Below the pieces are notes generated by a model. It was given only the letters and a program-made list of their open reading frames with translations. It did no database searches and was not told the origin of the DNA. Below, in pieces: positions 1 to 7,136 of a stretch of DNA of 64,000 bases (position 1 is the stretch's first letter; the number at the start of each line of letters is the position of its first letter). A program made the position numbers and the translations under genes. Source of the DNA: an uncultured Muribaculaceae bacterium (GTDB lineage: Bacteria; Bacteroidota; Bacteroidia; Bacteroidales; Muribaculaceae); the NCBI GenBank assembly GCA_910578395.1, contig CAJTPZ010000006.1, positions 1 to 64,000 of the forward strand. Reading direction: 5' to 3'.

Positions 1-85
1 TTTCTCTTTCAACACCTTGATTGAGGGTTTGTTATGACCTATAACATTATTTTGCTCAAATTTTTAGACAATCTCTAAGAGACGG

Positions 86-222
86 GGCGTGATTAAAAGG
101 GAATCCGGAACAGACCCGCTACTGTAGGTCCTAAATCAAACGGACGGCGCAACAAGAAGTCACTGGAGATATTCCGGGAAGGCAGCGTCGGCCGGGGATG
201 AGTCAGGAAACCTGCCTTGCAG
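86..222 (+). promoter_or_regulatory. cobalamin (B12) riboswitch aptamer
   Basis: The block carries the ordered conserved pieces of the AdoCbl-type riboswitch: AAAAGGGAATCCGG (96-109), the CCGCTACTGTA core (116-126), the B12-box region GAAGTCACTGG ... CCGGGAAGGC (156-184), and GATGAGTCAGGAAACCTGCC (197-216). It reads in the plus direction toward the DASS transporter at 474, with no other gene between. In this family, ligand binding normally lowers expression of the downstream gene, so the transporter should be most expressed when B12 is scarce (inference). The next 250 nt contain no canonical terminator, so control by translation or a non-standard platform is more likely. A possible promoter lies just upstream (TTATTTTG at 47-54, one base off the Bacteroidota -7 element). 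Confidence 0.92.
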
Positions 223-281
223 ATACCAGCATTCAATAATCTCGTGGATTGGATTTTGAAGTGTGTTAGGAAATAATACCA

Positions 282-333
282 GGCAACGGCATCGTCATCA
301 GGATGATGCTCTCTTTCTTTATGCCATGTTGCC
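282..333 (+). promoter_or_regulatory. hairpin in the riboswitch leader, possible expression platform
   Basis: GGCAAC (282-287) and GGCAT (288-292) can pair with ATGCC (321-325) and GTTGCC (328-333), leaving a 2-nt bulge. The hairpin lies 60 nt after the aptamer and 140 nt before the transporter start. No uridine tract follows, so it is not a classical terminator. A 16-codon ORF begins inside it (303-353). Assignment as an expression platform is inference from position only. Confidence 0.35.
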
Positions 334-473
334 GAGGTAATGTGTATTTGTAACATAACGGTGGATGCTTTGTTCCGGGCTTTCATTTGCCGATAGGGAT
401 GTTTCGGTTCCGTCTGCCAAGAATTGTGATAGAAAACCAATAATAGATACAATAACTGAAATTTTCTGGAAAC

Positions 474-1979
474 ATGTTTAAAATTTTTACCGGGTATCAT
501 CTGGTCGACAGTTATCATGAGTGGAAAAGGGAACATCGAAAATCAAAGAATCCCTTACCTCTTAAGGCTGTCAAGATAGGTGTTGCAATCGCAGTGACTT
601 TGTTGCTATGGTTTTTACCGGCAAGTGCCTATGGTCTGGATGGATTGAATGAGATCGAACAGCGTGTGATCGCTATTTTTGCGTTTGCCGCTCTTATGTG
701 GCTATTTGATGCCGTTCAGGCGTGGACAACATCTCTCATGGTAGTAGTCCTTCTGCTTTTCACGGTGTCAGACAGCTCATTGTGGTTTATGCGCGAGGGC
801 GTTGAAAAATCATCTCTTGTAAGTTACAAGTCGATACTTCATTGTTTTGCCGACCCGATTATCATGTTGTTTATAGGAGGTTTCATACTTGCTATTGCGG
901 CAACAAAAAGCGGTCTGGATGTCAAACTTGCCAAGGTTATGCTCAAGCCTTTTGGCACAAAGAGCGAGACAGTGCTACTCGGTTTCATTCTTGTCACAGC
1001 AGTTTTTTCGATGTTTATATCGAACACAGCTACCGCCGCCATGATGCTTACTTTTCTGACTCCGGTGCTGAAGGCTCTTCCTGCTGACGGCAAAGGTAAG
1101 ATCGGTCTTGCGCTCGCCATACCTATCGGAGCGAATATCGGAGGTATCGGCACTCCTATCGGTACACCTCCAAACGCTATAGCACTGAAGTATCTTAATA
1201 ATCCTGACGGTATGAATCTTGGTATAGGTTTCGGCCAATGGATGATGGTGATGGTGCCTCTAACTCTGGTACTTCTTTTCATATCATGGTGGGTTCTCAA
1301 AACATTATTTCCGTTCAAACAAAAAACTATCCATCTTGAAATACAGGACAATCATGTTAGTGACTGGCGATCAAAGGCAGTCTATATCACTTTTGGCGTA
1401 ACAATCCTGCTTTGGCTTACAGATAAATTTACCGGTGTAAACGCCAATGTGGTGGCAATGCTTCCTGTAGGTGTGCTGTCGATACTTGGCGTAATCAAGA
1501 AACGGGATCTCGAAGAGTTGTCGTGGAGTGTGCTATGGATGGTTGCCGGTGGATTTGCTCTCGGTGTCGCACTACAGGAGTCTGGCCTGGCTTCGAGGCT
1601 GATTTCTTCGATTCCTTTCGGTTCGTGGTCACCGATGCTTGTGATAGTCGGTTCCGGTCTTCTCTGCTGGCTAATGGCCAACTTTATAAGCCATACAGCA
1701 ACAGCTGCATTGTTTGTTCCGATTCTGGCAATCGTCGGTCAGAGTATAGCGCCTCAACTTGCAGATATGGGTGGCGTATCGACGCTTCTTATCGGTGTTG
1801 CGGTCGGATCTTCTCTTGCCATGCTGCTTCCGATTTCCACACCACCGAATGCTCTTGCCGATGCTACCGGAATGATCAAACAGAAAGATATGGTGATTAC
1901 CGGCCTTATAATGGGCATAGTAGGCCTTATACTTGGCTATTCGTTACTTATACTTTGCGGCAGCAAAGGTCTTATATAA
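474..1979 (+). CDS. DASS-family (SLC13) dicarboxylate/Na+ symporter
   Basis: This 501-residue inner-membrane protein has the signatures of the divalent anion:sodium symporter family: an SNTATAAM motif near residue 182 followed by GTPIGTPPNA near 225-234, and the pseudo-symmetric second half with SHTATAA near 406 and STPPNA near 455. These paired SNT-type and TPPN segments form the anion and sodium sites in characterised family members. The substrate is probably a C4-dicarboxylate such as succinate, fumarate or aspartate; sulfate cannot be excluded from sequence. It is preceded by a cobalamin riboswitch and faces the aspartate decarboxylase/AspT pair. In Bacteroidales, succinate is turned into propionate by B12-dependent methylmalonyl-CoA mutase, so B12-controlled succinate transport would make sense (inference). 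There is no clear ribosome-binding site at the ATG, as is usual in this phylum. Confidence 0.88.
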   Translation: MFKIFTGYHLVDSYHEWKREHRKSKNPLPLKAVKIGVAIAVTLLLWFLPASAYGLDGLNEIEQRVIAIFAFAALMWLFDAVQAWTTSLMVVVLLLFTVSDSSLWFMREGVEKSSLVSYKSILHCFADPIIMLFIGGFILAIAATKSGLDVKLAKVMLKPFGTKSETVLLGFILVTAVFSMFISNTATAAMMLTFLTPVLKALPADGKGKIGLALAIPIGANIGGIGTPIGTPPNAIALKYLNNPDGMNLGIGFGQWMMVMVPLTLVLLFISWWVLKTLFPFKQKTIHLEIQDNHVSDWRSKAVYITFGVTILLWLTDKFTGVNANVVAMLPVGVLSILGVIKKRDLEELSWSVLWMVAGGFALGVALQESGLASRLISSIPFGSWSPMLVIVGSGLLCWLMANFISHTATAALFVPILAIVGQSIAPQLADMGGVSTLLIGVAVGSSLAMLLPISTPPNALADATGMIKQKDMVITGLIMGIVGLILGYSLLILCGSKGLI

Positions 1980-1997
1980 GACTGACTTGATAGATAT

Positions 1998-2027
1998 AAA
2001 AAAGGACGCTGGAAAGCGTCCTTTTTT
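1998..2027. terminator. bidirectional terminator between DASS gene and aspD
   Basis: A 13-bp perfect stem, AAAAAAGGACGCT (1998-2010) with AGCGTCCTTTTTT (2015-2027), closes a GGAA tetraloop. The A and T tracts at either end let it work for both converging genes. Confidence 0.93.
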
Positions 2028-2052
2028 ATATACGTTTAAATGTCTGTTCCAA

Positions 2053-3708
2053 TTATTTTTTGGTGGATGATCCCGAGGTTTTATATAAAGAATAATACTG
2101 ATCGAGGATGCTCCGGATCGCTTTCCCGATTTTAAGATATGATGCGGTATCAAGATTAGCCAGCGAGGCTCTCACGCTCCAAAGCGGACCATCGAACCCG
2201 TCGCCGTTTAGGAGTACTACGGCAGTCTCTTTGGCCAGACGTATCACGAAGTCAAGCGGCTCATAGGACTTAGATAGCCATTTGGCAAATTCATCGCCGT
2301 AGATCTTTTTTGCCCATACCATAATATCGATCTGCGAGTAATAGCCGGCACGTAGAGGATCAGGCGAAAGAGTGAAGCCTGTGGTCTCCCAAAGAGCATT
2401 CAGTCGCTGATGTATGAGCTGTATCATGCGTTTTTTGTAGGCTTTCTCTTTGTCGAGAATCGATGCAAGAGCAAAAAGTTCCATCTGTATCTGTTGCGGA
2501 GTCGACAGCCCGGCCGTGTGATTCAATGCTACCATACGGCTGTCGGCTACCATGCGGTCGATAAATTTCATCTTCGCGGGGTCGGTTGTGAGACTCTCAT
2601 ATCGGCGGTTGAGTGATACTTTGTCCTGTTCGGGCAACCGAGCAATCAATTTATCGAATATATTGTCGTCGTGCCGCATGGCAATAACAGCCAGTCTCCA
2701 TCCGGTCGCACCGAAGTATTTTGAAAATGAATATACGCACATTGTGTTATGTGGCAGTTCATACATTAGAGAACGGAACCCGTCGACAAACGTGCCATAT
2801 ACATCGTCGGTTATGATCATCAGATCGGGATTGTCGTTTTTGACAACATCGACAATCTGGGCTACAGTTTCGGGTGACATCTCGTAGCTTGGCGGATTGC
2901 TCGGATTGACGAGGCAGACGAGCTTTATGCTTTTGTCACGTAGCTTGTCGATTTCTTCCTTAGGGTACTGCCAATGGTGAAATCCCGCGTCATCGACGCT
3001 GTTGGCTGATATGGTGACCACATCGAAAGAGAATCGATCAAGTTCGGGAATTTCTATATAAGGGGTGAATATGGGAGACATCAACGCAATTCTGTCGCCT
3101 TTGTTCACAAGCTTGTTGCGTGCAAGCGAGTCAAAGGCATAGCACATGCCGGCTGTGCCGCCTTCGGTTGCAAAAAGGTCGTAGACGGTTTCCATGTCTT
3201 TTCCGTCACCCATTTCCAAGGCAAGGTATTCGCGCAGGACCAATTGCGTATATTTCAGTATGCGGTCTGGAGTGGGGTACTGGTCACCGAGTATTCCTTC
3301 CACCCATTCGTGGACTATATCATCGGGTTGTGCGTCGGGTAATTTCTGCTCGTAGACATAAGCATCACTAAGGAATTTTGCTCCAGGAGTGGATATGTTT
3401 TCTTTAATGAATGTCTCGAAACGATCCGCTATGCTTTCGGATGCCGGTATTCCTGCCAGACCTACGCTGGTGTCTTCGTATATTCTTCGTGCTTCGGTCA
3501 TGGCAAACTGTCCGAGGAGGAAGAAGGCGTCACGCGGTGTTGTAGCTACCCAGTTGGGGTTTCCTCGCCCGGCGTTGAGAAACTGACGAGTGGACTTCTT
3601 TGCGTCGGTGTTTGCAAGTTCTATCAGTGTTCCCTTGATTTCAAACGGGCTGAGTTCAGACAGAGATTTCTCAAACTTGTGGCTTGCGACAGTTTTTTTA
3701 ATTTCCAT
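2053..3708 (-). CDS. aspD: aspartate 4-decarboxylase (PLP, aminotransferase fold)
   Basis: The 551-residue product matches L-aspartate 4-decarboxylase, which converts aspartate to alanine plus CO2 in the cytoplasm. It has the fold-type I PLP layout, with SNPPSYEMS near residue 271 and the PLP-lysine segment SFSKYFGATGWR near 325-336. The length fits the family (about 530-550), which is longer than ordinary aminotransferases because of extra N-terminal and internal segments. It lies 33 bp downstream of aspT on the same strand. Together the two form the aspartate-in/alanine-out cycle known from Tetragenococcus and Comamonas, in which decarboxylation consumes a proton and the electrogenic exchange builds proton-motive force. 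Some family members also have weak aspartate aminotransferase activity. Confidence 0.93.
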   Translation of the reverse strand: MEIKKTVASHKFEKSLSELSPFEIKGTLIELANTDAKKSTRQFLNAGRGNPNWVATTPRDAFFLLGQFAMTEARRIYEDTSVGLAGIPASESIADRFETFIKENISTPGAKFLSDAYVYEQKLPDAQPDDIVHEWVEGILGDQYPTPDRILKYTQLVLREYLALEMGDGKDMETVYDLFATEGGTAGMCYAFDSLARNKLVNKGDRIALMSPIFTPYIEIPELDRFSFDVVTISANSVDDAGFHHWQYPKEEIDKLRDKSIKLVCLVNPSNPPSYEMSPETVAQIVDVVKNDNPDLMIITDDVYGTFVDGFRSLMYELPHNTMCVYSFSKYFGATGWRLAVIAMRHDDNIFDKLIARLPEQDKVSLNRRYESLTTDPAKMKFIDRMVADSRMVALNHTAGLSTPQQIQMELFALASILDKEKAYKKRMIQLIHQRLNALWETTGFTLSPDPLRAGYYSQIDIMVWAKKIYGDEFAKWLSKSYEPLDFVIRLAKETAVVLLNGDGFDGPLWSVRASLANLDTASYLKIGKAIRSILDQYYSLYKTSGSSTKK

Positions 3709-3741
3709 AGTGTTATATCGTGTTTTTCGTATTTATGATTT

Positions 3742-5454
3742 TTATGCCATGAGCAGCACGATCACAACTCCCCAAAGAATAAGAAGTGTATTGCCTATTG
3801 CATAGGTGACTGTATAGCCCATTGCCGGAATTGTGGATCCAAGAGAGTCCTGTATTGCGCCGAGCGCAGCAGTGGTTGTGCGGCTTCCAGCACAGCACCC
3901 CAGATTTATAGCCGGGTGAAATTTAAATATTTTGGCTCCCATCCATATACCAATGATCAGTGGAAGTGATGTAGCTATAATTCCGGCGACGAATAACATC
4001 CATCCGACCTGCTGGATCCCGGATACAAATGTAGGACCGGCCGTGATGCCTATTACGGCAATAAACATGTTTAGACCGAGGTTATTGAGTATCCACAATG
4101 ACTGCTGTGGAATGTTTCCGACACGTGGATACCGCGATCGTAGCCATCCACATATAAGGCCTGCGATGAGAGCGCCACCAGATGTGGAAAGGCTCAGAGG
4201 CACATTTTTGACTGTAAGAGTAATCGCTCCAATGAGTGCACCGAAAAATATGCCTAATCCAAGCAGAATGAGTGATGTCGATGTTGTAGGCCGGTCGACG
4301 TAGCCCATGCGTGGACCTGCAATTTTTACTTCGGCAGACAGGCCGGAAATTGACATAATGTCTCCGGGACGAAGCTGCATTTTTGCAAGTACAGGAATCT
4401 CGGTGCCGGAGCGCATGATTTTGGCGATTACGATACCGCACATCCAGGGTTGCGAGCGCAGCTGGTCGACAGTCATGCATCCGGCTCCCTTGCGGGTGAG
4501 AATGACATCGATGTTCTCTACGGAAAATGACAGCAGCTGCGGGTCGTTGACCTCTTCGCCTATCCAGCTTTCATCCATTATCACAAAGGCGCGCCGTCCG
4601 CTCATTACTATTTCATCGCCTTTGTTTATAATCTCATTGCCTTTCGGATTATCGATTATGACACCATTCTGTCGTATGCGTTCGATAAATATCCGGCGTT
4701 TGAGTTTGTTGATGATGTAATACTGAATTTCGTCGACTGTCTTGCCGCCATTGTCAAAGAATTCTCCGTCGACGCGATATGCACGGAATACGACCGGACG
4801 GTTCGCGTTTATATATGCCGGATCCTGACTTAGCTCGCTACGGTTCATCTGCGCGGCAAGCTGTGCGGTCTGTTCTTTTACTTTTTTCAGTCCGCCGAGA
4901 AGTGCCGGTCCAAGGTTTCCGAGGATATATGCAGATCCGATCGTTCCGAAGATGTAAGTCACCGCATAACAAACGGGAATGATGCCTATCCAGGCTTTTG
5001 TTTCAGCCGGCGACGCACCAATGGACGGAATCATGTCGCCCGCCACTCCGATGACTGCGGAGATGGTTTGTGCGCCAGCAAACAGTCCGGCAGTCTCTCC
5101 AACGTTGTATCCCATTATTTTAGCTGTGACGACTGTTACCAACAGTGTTATAACACACAATACGACCGCAAATATAACCTGTTTTATTCCGCTTCCTCTG
5201 AGAGCCTGGAAAAACTGTGGTCCTACGCTGAATCCTATGGAGAACAGGAAAAGCAGGAAGAATACTGTTTTTAGTGGGCCGGGTATTGATATGTCCATCT
5301 GTCCGACCAGCACTCCGACAAGTAGCACTGACGTGACGGTGCCGAGTGAAAAAGTCTTGTACTTAAGTTGCCCGATCCAGAATCCGACTCCGATGGTCAG
5401 AAATATTGCGATCGAGGGATATTCTCTGAACGTGTGCAGTAGCCACTCTCCCAT
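3742..5454 (-). CDS. aspT: aspartate:alanine antiporter AspT (AAE family)
   Basis: The 570-residue inner-membrane protein has a first block of about five membrane helices (residues 10-195), a large cytoplasmic part with two TrkA-C/RCK_C-like domains (about 210-375), and a second block of helices with glycine-rich segments such as GCCAGSRTTTAALGA. This is the layout of the aspartate:alanine exchanger family. It is the first gene of a two-gene unit with aspD, which supplies the alanine that AspT exports in exchange for aspartate. The start at 5454 gives the expected N-terminus, with no better internal alternative. I found no clear -33/-7 promoter in the 270 bp upstream. A related role such as succinate exchange is possible, but the aspD partner favours aspartate/alanine. 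Confidence 0.92.
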   Translation of the reverse strand: MGEWLLHTFREYPSIAIFLTIGVGFWIGQLKYKTFSLGTVTSVLLVGVLVGQMDISIPGPLKTVFFLLFLFSIGFSVGPQFFQALRGSGIKQVIFAVVLCVITLLVTVVTAKIMGYNVGETAGLFAGAQTISAVIGVAGDMIPSIGASPAETKAWIGIIPVCYAVTYIFGTIGSAYILGNLGPALLGGLKKVKEQTAQLAAQMNRSELSQDPAYINANRPVVFRAYRVDGEFFDNGGKTVDEIQYYIINKLKRRIFIERIRQNGVIIDNPKGNEIINKGDEIVMSGRRAFVIMDESWIGEEVNDPQLLSFSVENIDVILTRKGAGCMTVDQLRSQPWMCGIVIAKIMRSGTEIPVLAKMQLRPGDIMSISGLSAEVKIAGPRMGYVDRPTTSTSLILLGLGIFFGALIGAITLTVKNVPLSLSTSGGALIAGLICGWLRSRYPRVGNIPQQSLWILNNLGLNMFIAVIGITAGPTFVSGIQQVGWMLFVAGIIATSLPLIIGIWMGAKIFKFHPAINLGCCAGSRTTTAALGAIQDSLGSTIPAMGYTVTYAIGNTLLILWGVVIVLLMA

Positions 5455-5552
5455 AGTTGATTAATAAGAATATATTATGTGTTTATTTAATGGTTATCAG
5501 TAAGGAGCTAAAGGAACTCCTTTATGGAAATAAAAACGCAAATAGCAGGGAA

Positions 5553-5560
5553 TAGTTTTG
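5553..5560 (+). promoter_or_regulatory. candidate -7 element upstream of the porin
   Basis: TAGTTTTG fits TAnnTTTG in the 272-bp gap between divergent aspT and the porin gene. No good -33 element is seen at the right distance, so this is weak. The rest of the gap holds a 6-bp inverted repeat (AAGGAG/CTCCTT near 5503-5522) and a 21-codon ORF just before the porin. Confidence 0.3.
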
Positions 5561-5664
5561 GCAGCTGATTTTTTTACTCTGTGCTGAACAGAGATGTTGG
5601 CCGGTATGTTGAATTATATATTACCCGGAGGGACAAAAAATCATACGTGTCACCGGATATCGTG

Positions 5665-5730
5665 ATGAATGCAGTCATGAGGCTGTTTATCTTGAACTAT
5701 TTATTTCCTATTTCGGTTTCATCGATATGA
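5665..5730 (+). CDS. short leader ORF overlapping the porin start
   Basis: An ATG at 5665 opens 21 codons (MNAVMRLFILNYLF and on), whose TGA at 5728-5730 overlaps the porin ATG at 5727 (ATGA). The arrangement suggests translational coupling. The peptide is hydrophobic and resembles nothing I recognise. There is no evidence it is translated, and chance is a fair alternative. Confidence 0.25.
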   Translation: MNAVMRLFILNYLFPISVSSI

Positions 5731-7025
5731 AAAACAACATCAGTATCCGGTCTATCGCTTTTGCGGTGTCAGTGTCAGGCTGTCTCTGCGGAGCTTTTGC
5801 CCAGACAGAGAAGGCCAATCCTACATTGCATCCTTTTCACGTGCCTGAACGTGCTATAATCCTGTCAGGAGACACAGCCCGGCTTAGCGATGCGGTGTAT
5901 GCCGTATTCTATAATACAGAGAACCTTATGTTCAATGATCCTTCGGTGCCACGTTTTCAGTTGGTCGACCGTGAGGGCAATACCATATTTGGTGTCGGAG
6001 GCGTTGCAGAAGGTCTTGCCTATTATGATTTTGGCGGGTCTATCAATGGGGCCGGTATGGAAACGTATAATATACCAGTGCCTAACGACCCATCAAGGAG
6101 TTCGCAGCTTGGTGCGAGTGTGAGCCAGTCAAGCATTTTCATGAAACTTGCGAGGGCGACAAGAATCGGAATATTGTCGGTATATATCCAGTCGGAATTC
6201 AATGGAGGATCGTCGGGGCATGATTTTAATCTGAAACAGGCATTTGTGTCACTGGCCGGATTTACGGCCGGTCTTACCAATACGACATTCTCGGATCCTG
6301 CAGCCGGAATCCCTACTATTGACCCACAGGGATCGCCAGGCAACATTACAGCAAAAAACATACTTGTATCCTACCGCCATCAGTTTAACCCCAACTGGTC
6401 GGGAACGATGTCGCTTGAGGTTCCACAGGCAACAATAACGTATTCGTCGTCATCGGCTTCGATAAAGCAGCGGGTTCCTGATATACCTTTAAACATACAA
6501 TATACATGGTTTAGCGGAAGCCATATCAGAGCCGCTGCAATACTGCGTAATCTAACATATCGTGATATAACGGCCGGAAAGAATAAAATAGCCACGGGCT
6601 GGGGAGTTCTGGTTGCAGGATCAGCGTCGGCCTATGACACCGTCGATCTGCTTTATCAGGCCGGTTATGGTCATGGAATAGGTCGTTATGTGAATGATCT
6701 GGAAGATCATGATCTGGATCTTATTCCATCGGTTGACGGGGGAATGAAGGCACCGGCTTCTTTCAGCTTTACTACGGGTGTGCGTTTCAAACCAAGCAAA
6801 CGGCTGCTGTTTTCGGGTTCTTATGGTTACTGTCGGCTTTATGGAGGGGAAACTCTTGGCAATGATGGATTCCGCCGTTCAAATTATGGTGTGGTGAATA
6901 TGTTTTATTCACCTATAACCGACCTCCAGTTCGGAATAGAATATCTGCATGGCAAGCGTGTTGATCAGGATCATTCCAAGGGTTCGGCAAACAGGATTAT
7001 GGCTATGGTGAAGTATTCATTCTGA
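5727..7025 (+). CDS. DcaP-like outer-membrane porin
   Basis: The 432-residue protein starts with a signal peptide (cleavage probably after GAFA, near residue 25). It continues with alternating beta-strand segments and ends in an aromatic residue (MVKYSF), as outer-membrane barrels do. The N-terminal part (FYNTEN ... PRFQLVDREGNTIFGVGG) and overall length resemble the DcaP-like porins. In Acinetobacter these are trimeric channels for negatively charged small molecules such as dicarboxylates; that activity is known for the family, not shown here. Its position beside aspT, aspD and the DASS symporter suggests it lets C4-dicarboxylates or amino acids across the outer membrane (inference). Confidence 0.75.
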   Translation: MKNNISIRSIAFAVSVSGCLCGAFAQTEKANPTLHPFHVPERAIILSGDTARLSDAVYAVFYNTENLMFNDPSVPRFQLVDREGNTIFGVGGVAEGLAYYDFGGSINGAGMETYNIPVPNDPSRSSQLGASVSQSSIFMKLARATRIGILSVYIQSEFNGGSSGHDFNLKQAFVSLAGFTAGLTNTTFSDPAAGIPTIDPQGSPGNITAKNILVSYRHQFNPNWSGTMSLEVPQATITYSSSSASIKQRVPDIPLNIQYTWFSGSHIRAAAILRNLTYRDITAGKNKIATGWGVLVAGSASAYDTVDLLYQAGYGHGIGRYVNDLEDHDLDLIPSVDGGMKAPASFSFTTGVRFKPSKRLLFSGSYGYCRLYGGETLGNDGFRRSNYGVVNMFYSPITDLQFGIEYLHGKRVDQDHSKGSANRIMAMVKYSF

Positions 7026-7136
7026 TATTCATGGTGGCAGATTTGATATTTCATCTATAAAATGTTGGTCATATAATTAAGTTATAGGCTAAAATTACTA
7101 AATTGGCGGGGTTGTTTAACAGGCAATCCCGTCAGA

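Noticed and set aside
93..536. 147-residue minus-strand ORF
   Set aside because: It lies antisense to the cobalamin riboswitch and the transporter start; composition is not protein-like.
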